Assembly (NCBI RefSeq): GCF_900091315.1
Contig: NZ_FLSP01000086.1
Span: 1-36,532 of the forward strand
From: Streptomyces sp. DI166
GTDB taxonomy: Bacteria > Actinomycetota > Actinomycetes > Streptomycetales > Streptomycetaceae
DNA: 36,532 nucleotides
Direction of reading: 5' to 3'
In this document: positions 18,118-25,271 of the stretch, piece by piece
How the letters are laid out: the number at the start of each line of letters is the position of its first letter
Numbering within the stretch: the first letter of the stretch is position 1
Made by a program: the position numbers and the translations under genes
The notes under the pieces: generated by a model
Databases searched by the model: none
Told to the model about the DNA's origin: nothing
The model's input: the letters and a program-made list of their open reading frames with translations, nothing else

Positions 18118-19005
18118 ATGGCCGAGATCATCCAGCGCGACGGGACCTGGGCCTTCGACGGCACAACGATCAGGATCACACCGGGCCTGCACCGCTCGGT
18201 GCCGCTGTTCCGGCAGACGTACGGGGAGATCGCCGTCCCTCTGGAGGCCGTGGCCGGGGTCGTCTTCGAACCCGAGCGCAAGCGCGGGCGGTTGCGGATG
18301 CGGCTGCGCGAGGGCGCGGACCCGCTGCTCCAGGCGACCGGCGGACGGCTGCCCGAGCCCGCGGACCCGTACCGGCTGACGGTGGACGTGGACCGGGCCG
18401 GGGTCGCCGAGTACGTGGCCGAGGAGATCCGCCGCTCGCTGCTGCTGGACCAGATCCCCGCCGAACCCACCAAGGCCTATCTGCTGCCCGGTCCCCCGGT
18501 GCCTGTGTCGGTGCGTTCCTCGGACGGAACGGTCTCCTTCGACGGCGTCCAGATCCGTATCGACTGGGCCGACACCTCCGACCGGGTCAAGCGGGCGACC
18601 GGGCCGCGGATCATCGGCATCGCCGATGTCGTGCAGGTGGAGTGGCTGCCCAACTCGGGGTACGAGGACGGCTTCCTGCGGTTCGTGACCCGGGAGACGG
18701 CGCTGTCCAAGCTCCCTCCGGAGAAGGACCCGTACGCCCTGGACCTGTGGGGCAGCGCGCGCCGGGATCTGCTCACCGCGCTGGTCGCGACCGCGGTGAC
18801 CGCCCGGCTGCCGCACCCCTCCACCCGTACCGGCGTGGGATACGCCGAACCGGCCGGCCGGCTCACCGCGCCCGTGCCGCCGCCGTCCGACCACCACGAC
18901 GTGCTGCTGCGCAGGCTGCGGGAGTTGGGCGAGCTGCACCGCGACGGGGTGCTCACGGACGAGGAGTTCGCGATGACGAAGGCGGCCGTGCTGCGGGGCT
19001 TCTGA
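18118..19005 (+). CDS. DUF4429 domain protein with C-terminal SHOCT
   Basis: A 295-aa soluble protein. It has two copies of a DUF4429-type, PH-like beta domain: residues 1-115 (GTWAFDGTTIRITPG) and about 130-235 (GTVSFDGVQIRIDWAD). The start of each copy is similar (xFDGxxIRI), indicating internal duplication. The C-terminal 30 residues (LLRRLRELGELHRDGVLTDEEF) are a SHOCT helix motif, common in bacterial oligomerising or membrane-associated proteins. No enzyme motif is seen. The ATG at 18118 follows GGGAG eight to nine bases upstream. It shares a 121-bp promoter region with the divergent Cys-motif membrane protein, and converges with the aldolase gene. Confidence 0.88.
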   Translation: MAEIIQRDGTWAFDGTTIRITPGLHRSVPLFRQTYGEIAVPLEAVAGVVFEPERKRGRLRMRLREGADPLLQATGGRLPEPADPYRLTVDVDRAGVAEYVAEEIRRSLLLDQIPAEPTKAYLLPGPPVPVSVRSSDGTVSFDGVQIRIDWADTSDRVKRATGPRIIGIADVVQVEWLPNSGYEDGFLRFVTRETALSKLPPEKDPYALDLWGSARRDLLTALVATAVTARLPHPSTRTGVGYAEPAGRLTAPVPPPSDHHDVLLRRLRELGELHRDGVLTDEEFAMTKAAVLRGF

Positions 19006-19019
19006 AACTCTGGCCGGCC

Positions 19020-19823
19020 CTAGCTGAGCAGGTCCGGCTCGCTGCGGCTGATGTCCTGCCACATCGGCTGGTAGTTGATCCACGCCACCAGGTCCCCGCC
19101 GAGCTGCTCGCGGGTGGCGACCGCGGCCTTGTGGTCGATGAGGACGGGGCGGCCCGCGGCCTTCGCGGCGAGCTGGACCTGGCAGGAGCGTTCCAGGGAC
19201 ATGAACCACCAGGCCGCCGCGTCCACCGAGTCCCCCACCGTCAGCAGCCCGTGGTTGCGCAGTACCAGCGCCTTGCAGGAGCCGAGGGCGGCGGCGATCC
19301 GGCGGCCCTCCTCGGCGTCGACGGCGACCCCGCTGTAGGCGTTGTAGAGGGCGAGATCCTCGTAGAAGGCGCAGCTCTCCTGGGTGATCGGGTCGAGCAG
19401 TTCGCCGAGGGCGGCGAGGGCACGGCCGTGCACGGAGTGGCAGTGGGCGACGGCGACGACGTCGGGGCGGGCGGCGTGGACCTGGGCGTGGACGGTGAAG
19501 GCGGCCTGGTTGACGTGGTACCGGCCCTCGACGACCTGCCCCTCGGAGTTGGCCAGCACCAGGTCGCTGACGGTGACGTGCCGGAAGGGCATGCCGAAGG
19601 GGTTCACCCAGAAGCAGTCGCTGTACTCGGGGTCGCGCGCGGTGATGTGTCCCGAGACGCCGTCCTCGAAGCCGAGGCGGGCGAAGACGCGCAGGGCGCC
19701 CGCGAGCCGCTCCTTGCGGTGCCGGCGTTCGTCCTCGACGGAGTCGTGCCTGGGAGGCATGGCGAACCGCAACCGGTCCGTCGGGAGGGCGGGGGGCGGG
19801 GTGGGCCCGGTCGTCCCGTGCAT
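19020..19823 (-). CDS. Class II aldolase/adducin family protein
   Basis: A 267-aa class II aldolase-fold protein. Zinc ligands are expected at His127 and His129 (AHCHSVHGRALA) and His191 (LRNHGLLTVGD); the phosphate/substrate loop includes SGHITARDP (residues 57-65). Members of the family include L-fuculose- and ribulose-phosphate aldolases/epimerases and also non-aldolase proteins, so the substrate is open. The relatively long C-terminus (WINYQPMWQDISRSEPDLLS) is like many actinobacterial class II aldolase/adducin proteins. ATG 19823 is preferred over the in-frame GTG 19838 because GGAGG lies five bases before it. It is divergent from the next gene across a region with a perfect palindrome. 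Confidence 0.88.
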   Translation of the reverse strand: MHGTTGPTPPPALPTDRLRFAMPPRHDSVEDERRHRKERLAGALRVFARLGFEDGVSGHITARDPEYSDCFWVNPFGMPFRHVTVSDLVLANSEGQVVEGRYHVNQAAFTVHAQVHAARPDVVAVAHCHSVHGRALAALGELLDPITQESCAFYEDLALYNAYSGVAVDAEEGRRIAAALGSCKALVLRNHGLLTVGDSVDAAAWWFMSLERSCQVQLAAKAAGRPVLIDHKAAVATREQLGGDLVAWINYQPMWQDISRSEPDLLS

Positions 19824-19889
19824 CGAGTCCTCCGGCACTCGGTGATCGTACGGGCGGAAGCTACCGCCGGTGGGCGCGGCGGCAACAGG

Positions 19890-19903
19890 TCATTGCGCAA
19901 TGA
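19890..19903. promoter_or_regulatory. 14-bp perfect palindrome upstream of the aldolase gene
   Basis: TCATTGCGCAATGA is a perfect palindrome with the TTGCGCAA core seen in some Lrp/AsnC-type operator sites. It sits 66 bases upstream of the aldolase start and 113 bases before the divergent two-TM gene. It is AT-rich compared with its surroundings. Which regulator binds is unknown. Confidence 0.5.
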
Positions 19904-20015
19904 TGACGTACGCAACAGAAACAGGGCGCACCACCTTCCCGATGGTTCACGGGTCTGATGTCCGGAATGGGAACTTCGGCGCCGTTTTCCAGCCAACCGG
20001 ACCTCAGGAGCTTCC

Positions 20016-20633
20016 GTGAGTCTCGCCGAGCAGCGCATCACCGCGGTCATGCGGCAGGTCTCGTCTCAGGAGATCGTCGCGCTGAGCCATCCCTTCGCGA
20101 GGATCCGGACGGTGGCGGCGCTGGCGTACATCGCGGAGGCGTACGGCTTCCGGTACGCCGACACCCGGGTCGTGGGCAACGAAATGTGCGTGTACCTGGT
20201 GCGGGATCGCGCTGACCGGGTGCGGCAGCGAGCGACGGCCAACGCGGCGGCGTTCCCGCAGGCAGGAGCGGGCGGCCCGGTGCCCGGGATGCGACGGGGC
20301 ACGCTCACCCCGCTGCCCGACGCCGAGCCGGAGGTAGCGGTGCTGAAGGCGCTGATCAGGTACGACGCCTACGGCGGCCTCAATCGGAAGCTGACGCAGG
20401 CGTTCGCGGTCGTGAGCGCGGCGGTGTTGCTGTTGCTGTGCCTGGCGACCGGGGAGTACCTCGTGCTGATGCCGCCGACCGTGCTGATACCGGGCTTCGT
20501 ACTGGTCTCGCTGCGGGTCGGCTCGGTCCGGCGCGCCAGGCTGGCCACGAAGCTGACGGCGGCGGGCTGCACGCCGGTACGGGACCAGCAGGGCCGGGAC
20601 CGGTTCCTACGGCCGGCCCCGGACGACGTCTGA
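20016..20633 (+). CDS. Two-TM hypothetical membrane protein
   Basis: A 205-aa protein. Residues 1-120 form a soluble N-terminal part, then two adjacent membrane helices (about 129-145 and 150-168, LTQAFAVVSAAVLLLLCLA and MPPTVLIPGFVLVSL), and a basic cytoplasmic tail. I do not recognise a family. GTG 20016 is supported by AGGAG six bases upstream. It lies in the same direction as the PNPOx-like gene, 77 bases before it. Confidence 0.7.
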   Translation: MSLAEQRITAVMRQVSSQEIVALSHPFARIRTVAALAYIAEAYGFRYADTRVVGNEMCVYLVRDRADRVRQRATANAAAFPQAGAGGPVPGMRRGTLTPLPDAEPEVAVLKALIRYDAYGGLNRKLTQAFAVVSAAVLLLLCLATGEYLVLMPPTVLIPGFVLVSLRVGSVRRARLATKLTAAGCTPVRDQQGRDRFLRPAPDDV

Positions 20634-20710
20634 GCGCGCCCCGGCCCCGTGCCCGCGCCACCGGCCCAATCCGGACAGAAGATGTCGGGTATCGGCGCCA
20701 GACTGGCCGT

Positions 20711-21217
20711 ATGACAGTGAACTGGGCGGCTTTCGCCGCGGCGGAACCGGAGTTCGCGCGCACCGTGGAGGCGCGCTTCGGCGCCTACACCCACCATGTC
20801 CTCGCCACGCTCCGCAAGGACGGCTCGCCGCGCACCACCGGTCTGGAGGCCACCTTCAAGAACGGTGAGCTGTGGCTCGGGATGATGGCCGACTCGATGA
20901 AGGCGCTCGACCTGCGCCGCGACCCCCGTTTCTCGCTCATGGCGAACCCGGGGGAAGGCACCGGCATGGGCGGCGGCGACGTACGGATCAGCGGCCGGGC
21001 GATCGAGGTCGAGGACCCGGAGGTGAAGGCCTCGTACGGGCAGGACCCCGAGAAGGAAGAACCCCCGAAAAGGGAAGAGGTGGAACAGCCGGAGCCGTTC
21101 CACCTCTTCCGTGCCGAGCTGACCGAGGTCGTGCGGACCTACGTCGAGGACGAGAAGTACCTCGTCCTGCAGATCTGGAAGCCCGGCGGGCCCGTGCGCG
21201 TCATCAAGCGCACGTGA
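20711..21217 (+). CDS. Pyridoxamine 5'-phosphate oxidase (PNPOx)-like flavin protein
   Basis: A 168-aa split-barrel protein of the PNPOx/FMN-binding type. The N-terminal half shows the fold's pattern (FGAYTHHVLATLRKDGSPRTTGLEATFKNGELWLGMM, then KALDLRRDPRFSLMANP). A charged insertion (about residues 108-125, EKEEPPKREEVEQPE) precedes the last strands. Members bind FMN, F420 or heme and act as oxidoreductases; which one is not clear here. The ATG at 20711 lacks a ribosome-binding site and probably starts a leaderless mRNA. The 3' end is 16 bases from the convergent guaA stop. Confidence 0.82.
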   Translation: MTVNWAAFAAAEPEFARTVEARFGAYTHHVLATLRKDGSPRTTGLEATFKNGELWLGMMADSMKALDLRRDPRFSLMANPGEGTGMGGGDVRISGRAIEVEDPEVKASYGQDPEKEEPPKREEVEQPEPFHLFRAELTEVVRTYVEDEKYLVLQIWKPGGPVRVIKRT

Positions 21218-21233
21218 GGGCCGTAATGGGCCC

Positions 21234-22808
21234 TTACTCCCACTCGATGGTCCCCGGCGGCTTCGAGGTGACGTCCAGGACGACGCGGTTGACGTCCCGC
21301 ACCTCGTTGGTGATCCGGGTGGAGATCTTCGCGAGGACGTCGTACGGCAGACGCGACCAGTCGGCCGTCATGGCGTCCTCGGAGGAGACCGGGCGCAGCA
21401 CGATCGGGTGGCCGTAGGTGCGGCCGTCGCCCTGGACGCCGACCGAGCGGACGTCGGCGAGCAGGACCACCGGGCACTGCCAGATGTCGCGGTCCAGGCC
21501 GGCCGCGGTCAGCTCCTCGCGGGCGATGGCGTCGGCCTCGCGCAGCAGGTCAAGGCGCTCCTTGGTGACCTCGCCGACGATCCGGATGCCGAGGCCGGGG
21601 CCCGGGAAGGGCTGGCGCTGGACGATCTCCTCGGGCAGGCCCAGTTCCTGGCCGACCATCCGGACCTCGTCCTTGAACAGCTTGCGCAGCGGCTCGATGA
21701 GCTTGAACTCAAGGTCCTCGGGAAGGCCGCCCACATTGTGGTGGGACTTGATGTTGGCGGTGCCGGTGCCGCCGCCGGACTCCACGACGTCCGGGTAGAG
21801 CGTGCCCTGCACCAGGAACTCCACCGCCGGACCTTCGTCGGCGATGATCTCGGCCTGCGCCTGCTCGAAGACCCGGATGAACTCGCGGCCGATGATCTTC
21901 CGCTTCTCCTCGGGGTCGGAGACCCCCTTCAGGGCGGTGAGGAAGCGCTCCTCGGCGTCCACGACCTTCAGCTGCACGCCGGTCGCGGCCACGAAGTCCT
22001 TCTCGACCTGCTCGGTCTCACCCTTGCGCATCAGACCGTGGTCGACGTAGACGCAGGTGAGCTGGGAGCCGATGGCCTTCTGGACCAGCGCGGCGGCCAC
22101 CGCGGAGTCGACGCCGCCGGACAGACCGCAGATGGCGCGCTTGTCGCCGACCTGCTCGCGGATGGCCGCGACCTGCTCGTCGATGACGTTGCCCGTGGTC
22201 CACGACGGGGTGAGCCCGGCGCCGCGGTACAGGAAGTGCTCCAGCACCTGCTGGCCGTGCGTGGAGTGCATGACCTCGGGGTGGTACTGGACGCCGTAGA
22301 GCTTCTTCTCGTCGTTCTCGAAGGCGGCGACCGGGACGACGTCCGTGGACGCGGTGACGGTGAAGCCCTCGGGGGCGGCGGAGCAGGCGTCGCCGTGCGA
22401 CATCCACACGTGCTGCTCGTCCGGGGTGCCCTCGAAGAGGGTGGAGGACGACTTGGAGACGTGCAGGTCGGTACGGCCGTACTCGCGGGCGCCGGTGTTG
22501 TCGACGGTGCCGCCGAGGCTCTGCGCCATGAGCTGGAAGCCGTAGCACATGCCGAAGACGGGGACGCCGGCCTCGAAGAGCGCGCGGTCGATCCGCGGGG
22601 CGCCCTCCTCGTACACGGACGAGGGGCCGCCGGAGAGGATGATCGCCGCCGGGTTCTTGGCGAGCATCTCCTCGACCGGCATGGTGCTCGGCACGATCTC
22701 GCTGTAGACCCGTGCCTCGCGGACGCGACGGGCGATGAGCTGGGCGTACTGCGCGCCGAAGTCGACGACCAGGACGGTGTCGGGGGCGGCGTGGGTCGCT
22801 GGTGACAC
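21234..22808 (-). CDS. guaA: GMP synthase (glutamine-hydrolysing)
   Basis: A 524-aa GMP synthetase converting XMP to GMP with ATP and glutamine, the last step of guanine nucleotide synthesis. The class I amidotransferase domain has Cys88 (GMCYGFQLMA), His176 and Glu178 (YHPEV). The ATP-pyrophosphatase domain has the P-loop SGGVDS (residues 230-235), and the C-terminal dimerisation domain ends with the typical KPPGTIEWE. Length matches the family. The start is GTG 22808, with GGAAGG about eight bases upstream. No upstream riboswitch is seen. It is divergent from the chorismate-mutase leader. Confidence 0.98.
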   Translation of the reverse strand: MSPATHAAPDTVLVVDFGAQYAQLIARRVREARVYSEIVPSTMPVEEMLAKNPAAIILSGGPSSVYEEGAPRIDRALFEAGVPVFGMCYGFQLMAQSLGGTVDNTGAREYGRTDLHVSKSSSTLFEGTPDEQHVWMSHGDACSAAPEGFTVTASTDVVPVAAFENDEKKLYGVQYHPEVMHSTHGQQVLEHFLYRGAGLTPSWTTGNVIDEQVAAIREQVGDKRAICGLSGGVDSAVAAALVQKAIGSQLTCVYVDHGLMRKGETEQVEKDFVAATGVQLKVVDAEERFLTALKGVSDPEEKRKIIGREFIRVFEQAQAEIIADEGPAVEFLVQGTLYPDVVESGGGTGTANIKSHHNVGGLPEDLEFKLIEPLRKLFKDEVRMVGQELGLPEEIVQRQPFPGPGLGIRIVGEVTKERLDLLREADAIAREELTAAGLDRDIWQCPVVLLADVRSVGVQGDGRTYGHPIVLRPVSSEDAMTADWSRLPYDVLAKISTRITNEVRDVNRVVLDVTSKPPGTIEWE

Positions 22809-22897
22809 GGGTTGCCTTCCGGCGGCTTGACAAGGGCTGTGGCATCGATTCTAACGGGGTGGCGAACGGCCCCTCGCGTCTCAGGATGCGAACCCGG

Positions 22898-22927
22898 TTG
22901 GGCGCCCGCGGCGGGGGGCGGCATACT
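22898..22927 (+). promoter_or_regulatory. Promoter of the Phe/Tyr leader transcript
   Basis: TTGGGC (22898-22903) and CATACT (22922-22927) are spaced by 18 bases. Transcription should begin at or next to the ATG of the leader peptide (22934), making a leaderless leader-peptide mRNA. Confidence 0.6.
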
Positions 22928-22933
22928 GACCGC

Positions 22934-23005
22934 ATGCTCACGCAGACGACCTTCCTCTTTACCTATGGCATCCGGCCCGCCGGCTGCCATGGTCGTGCTG
23001 CTTGA
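22934..23005 (+). CDS. Phe/Tyr-rich leader peptide before chorismate mutase
   Basis: A 23-aa leader peptide (MLTQTTFLFTYGIRPAG, then five-plus residues to TGA at 23003-23005). It has Phe7, Phe9 and Tyr11 within a five-residue stretch and no Trp, fitting control by phenylalanine/tyrosine supply of the chorismate mutase gene that follows. Its ATG is six bases after the -10, so it is probably translated from a leaderless mRNA. The Tyr11 codon begins the 5' arm of the following hairpin, as in classic amino-acid attenuators. Confidence 0.75.
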   Translation: MLTQTTFLFTYGIRPAGCHGRAA

Positions 23006-23061
23006 GCAACTGACAAGCGACTTCCCAGGCGCCCCGGGCCGACAAGGCCCGGGGCGTCTGG
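22965..23061 (+). promoter_or_regulatory. Phe/Tyr transcription attenuator with pause, antiterminator and terminator hairpins
   Basis: Hairpin 1:2 is ATGGCA-CCGGC (22965-22976) with GCCGG-TGCCAT (22979-22990). Antiterminator 2:3 can form between GGC-GCC-TGG (22982-22992, two bulges) and CCAGGCGCC (23025-23033). Terminator 3:4 is CCAGGCGCCCCGGGCC (23025-23040) with its near-perfect partner (23046-23061, one G-U pair) around a GACAA loop, followed by GTTTCC. The three mutually exclusive pairings and the leader codons fit ribosome-mediated attenuation. No strong U-tract follows, which is common in GC-rich actinobacteria. Confidence 0.7.
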
Positions 23062-23112
23062 CGTTTCCGGGCCGTGCCGATCCGGGGCCCCCGCCACCAC
23101 GAGGAGCCCCCG

Positions 23113-23466
23113 ATGACCGCGACCGCCACCGAGACGACCGCCACGGAAAAGACCGAGAACGCCGAGAAGACCGGGAAGGCCGAGAAGACGGCCGCCGAGA
23201 AGACCGGCGCCCGTACCGACGAGGCCGCCGGTGTGATCACCGGTGCCCGTGAGCGCATCGACTCACTCGACGACCGGATCATCGGCCTGATCCAGGAACG
23301 GATGGCCGTCTCCGCCGTGATCCAGGAGGCCCGGATCTCCTCCGGCGGCCGTCGGGTGAACCTCTCCCGCGAGATGGAGGTCCTCGACCACTACCGGCAG
23401 GCGCTGGGCAAGCCCGGCACCACGCTCGCCATGACGCTGCTCGAACTGTGCCGCGGTCGCATCTGA
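23113..23466 (+). CDS. Chorismate mutase, AroQ class
   Basis: A 117-aa monofunctional AroQ-type chorismate mutase converting chorismate to prephenate, the first committed step to Phe and Tyr. The helical domain spans about residues 41-117, with ARERIDSLDDRIIGLIQER around catalytic Arg46 and Arg63. An N-terminal 40-residue tail of repeated EKT/ATE elements, low complexity and charged, is extra to the enzyme core. ATG 23113 is chosen because GAGGAG (23101-23106) lies six bases upstream; GTG 23074 is in frame but has no such site. It is downstream of a Phe/Tyr leader and attenuator. Confidence 0.9.
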   Translation: MTATATETTATEKTENAEKTGKAEKTAAEKTGARTDEAAGVITGARERIDSLDDRIIGLIQERMAVSAVIQEARISSGGRRVNLSREMEVLDHYRQALGKPGTTLAMTLLELCRGRI

Positions 23467-23892
23467 GTTCGAGGCCGCCCTCACCCGTACGGCGCGTGAC
23501 CGTGACGGCGGACGCGTCGTTGGTGCTGTTGTCCGCGTCAGCCAGGGGCGGGCCCGAAAGAACCACGCGTGGCTCACTGGAGCGATGAGACGTACGTGCG
23601 TGCGTCGTGGGACCTCGTTCCAGTCCTGTGACCGGACGGCAGGGGACAGCAGCCCGGTCACCCAAGAGTCGGCTCCGGGGACGCCCGGGGCCGGCCGGCG
23701 GGAAGCGATCAGGCCGCTCCCGACAGGACAACTCCAAGGCTGGACCGAAAGCTTGCGAAGGCCCCGGCGTTCCAGCACGATGCGAGGAAGGCCCCGAGTC
23801 CCGGGGGTCAGGACCTCTCCGACCACACGCGGCGCAACCCCCCGGCGCCGCTCCCAGGCACCGGCGCTGCCCTGACGTCGGTGCTGACGAAA
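23467..23892. other. Gene-free structured intergenic region, possible ncRNA
   Basis: From the chorismate mutase stop to the strong hairpin at 23893 there is no convincing coding sequence on either strand. The DNA is GC-rich with several short inverted repeats (for example GACGCG near 23509 and CGCGTC near 23536). Because a strong terminator-like hairpin ends the region, it may hold an untranslated RNA or a long 3' UTR. I tested it by eye for RNase P RNA, tmRNA and 6S hallmarks and found none. Confidence 0.35.
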
Positions 23893-23927
23893 GAAGGGCC
23901 CCGCGGCTGCGTACCGCGGGGCCCTTC
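23893..23927. terminator. Strong 14-bp GC-rich hairpin terminator
   Basis: GAAGGGCCCCGCGG (23893-23906) and CCGCGGGGCCCTTC (23914-23927) pair perfectly around a seven-base loop. It is flanked by A-rich sequence on the left and a short T/C tract on the right. It can end transcription coming from chorismate mutase or from an RNA in the preceding region. Confidence 0.85.
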
Positions 23928-23974
23928 GCCATGCCCGGCCACTGACGCACCGGTGCTCCGCCGCAGGTGAGACG

Positions 23975-23997
23975 GCTCACATAAAAATTCTGTGAGC
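23975..23997. promoter_or_regulatory. AT-rich dyad upstream of the LAETG protein gene
   Basis: GCTCACA (23975-23981), nine AT-rich bases, and TGTGAGC (23991-23997) form a perfect 7-bp inverted repeat. Its AT-rich centre stands out in a GC-rich region. It lies about 105 bases before the ATG of the surface protein gene, so it may be an operator or the promoter's -10 region with dyad symmetry. Confidence 0.5.
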
Positions 23998-24102
23998 ACG
24001 GACGCAACCATCCCCCCAGGTCGTGGATCAAACCCTGCGTATCAAGGGCCACACCCGCGCCCCCCAACGCGGAGGTCACACCTTCGACTTTCCGAGGTCC
24101 CC

Positions 24103-25152
24103 ATGAAGCTTCGCCGTGCACTGGCCGTCGCCGCCGCGACAGCGGCCCTCGCTCCGGTCGCGCTGATGTCCGCCCCGGCCGCGTTCGCCACGGGCGACAC
24201 CACGCCGAGCCCGGTCTCGACGGAGAGCACTCCGGCCACCGAGGAGAGCACGCCCGCGAACGAGGAGACCTCGCCGGAGACGACCGAGAGCTCTCCGGCC
24301 CCCGAGGAGACCGAGGCGGCGCCGACCACCACGGCTCCGTCCACCGAGGAGACCTCCCCGGCACCCGCCGGTTCCAGCCCCGCCGCCACCGAGTCCTCCC
24401 CCGCGCCGAGCGAGAGCACCCCGGCCGAGGACGAGGAGGAGGGCGACGACGAGGAGGCCGTCGAGGAGTGCCCGGTCGACGAGGACGGCGCGCCGATCTG
24501 GGACATCAGCGACGTGCTGCACACCTCCCTCACCGGTCTGCCCGAGAGCATCGTCGCGGGCAGCGGCTGGACGGACTTCACGTTCAACGTCAGCAACTCC
24601 GGTGACGAGGCGATCGAGAACATCGTGCCCGTCGTCGGCGTCGGCGCGCTGGACTGGGAGTTGGAGGAGGACTACAGCGACCTGGTCACCGTGCAGGTCC
24701 GCAGCGGCGGCTCCTGGGTGGACATCGCCACCGGGTTCGGTGAGGGCGGTGTGCTCAACGCCTTCACCCTCAAGGGCGGCCAGGCGATCTCCTACGACCT
24801 GCGGGTGAAGGTCGACCGTGAGGTGCCGAGCGCGGTCGGCATCGCCATCGGCCTGGCCGAGTACTCCACCGAGGACGGCTGCTGGACCTCCGAGGACGAG
24901 AACTTCGGCATCTACTTCTTCGAGGTGCTGCCCGCCGGTTCGGACCCGGGCAAGCCGAACGACTCCAAGCCGCAGACCGGCGGCAAGGACGAGATCACCG
25001 ACGTCGACGAGGTCGACGTCGACGGTGAACTCGCCGAGACCGGTGCGGACTCGGGCCTGCCGGTCGTCGCCACCGTCGGCGGTATCGCGATCCTCGCGGG
25101 CACCGGTGTGGTGTTCGCGATGAAGCGCCGCAAGGCGGGCGCCGCGGCGTAG
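24103..25152 (+). CDS. LAETG sortase-anchored surface protein
   Basis: A 349-aa secreted protein. The signal peptide spans residues 1-27 or so (MKLRRALAVAAATAAL ... AAFA). A Ser/Thr/Pro/Glu-rich, acidic stalk follows (about 28-125, with repeated STEST/EETSP elements), then an acidic folded domain (about 125-290; two Cys near residues 125 and 263 could pair). The C-terminus carries the sorting signal LAETG (310-314), a membrane helix (about 319-341) and a basic tail (KRRKAG), the form used by class E sortases in Streptomyces. Role unknown; probably a cell-surface protein exposed on hyphae. ATG 24103 is chosen for the signal peptide and GAGG upstream. Confidence 0.9.
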   Translation: MKLRRALAVAAATAALAPVALMSAPAAFATGDTTPSPVSTESTPATEESTPANEETSPETTESSPAPEETEAAPTTTAPSTEETSPAPAGSSPAATESSPAPSESTPAEDEEEGDDEEAVEECPVDEDGAPIWDISDVLHTSLTGLPESIVAGSGWTDFTFNVSNSGDEAIENIVPVVGVGALDWELEEDYSDLVTVQVRSGGSWVDIATGFGEGGVLNAFTLKGGQAISYDLRVKVDREVPSAVGIAIGLAEYSTEDGCWTSEDENFGIYFFEVLPAGSDPGKPNDSKPQTGGKDEITDVDEVDVDGELAETGADSGLPVVATVGGIAILAGTGVVFAMKRRKAGAAA

Positions 25153-25185
25153 GCCCGCGGGGCACCCCGGACAGGGGCACCGGAC

Positions 25186-25229
25186 AAGAGAAGGACCTGC
25201 GCTCGGAGGGGGGCGCAGGTCCTTCTCTT
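25186..25229. terminator. Bidirectional 17-bp hairpin terminator
   Basis: AAGAGAAGGACCTGCGC (25186-25202) pairs perfectly with GCGCAGGTCCTTCTCTT (25213-25229) around a ten-base loop; TTTTC follows on the plus strand. It lies between the convergent LAETG and GMC oxidoreductase genes and can serve both. Confidence 0.95.
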
Positions 25230-25271
25230 TTCGTCCGTCAGGGCGCGGACCCTTGGTCCGACAGAGCGGGC

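Noticed and set aside
16833..19958. Very long plus-strand open frame crossing several genes
   Set aside because: It lies partly antisense to two well-supported genes, has low-complexity Gly/Arg/Ala composition and no domain; it is a by-product of high GC content.
23263..23826. Minus-strand reading frame in the chorismate mutase/intergenic region
   Set aside because: It overlaps chorismate mutase in antisense, has no ribosome-binding site and no recognisable protein features.
23467..23892. RNase P RNA, tmRNA or 6S RNA in the intergenic region
   Set aside because: Conserved landmarks of each class were sought by eye and not found.
23975..23997. CRP-type binding site
   Set aside because: The half-sites are in the opposite order (TCACA first, then TGTGA) to a CRP site, with a nine-base spacer.
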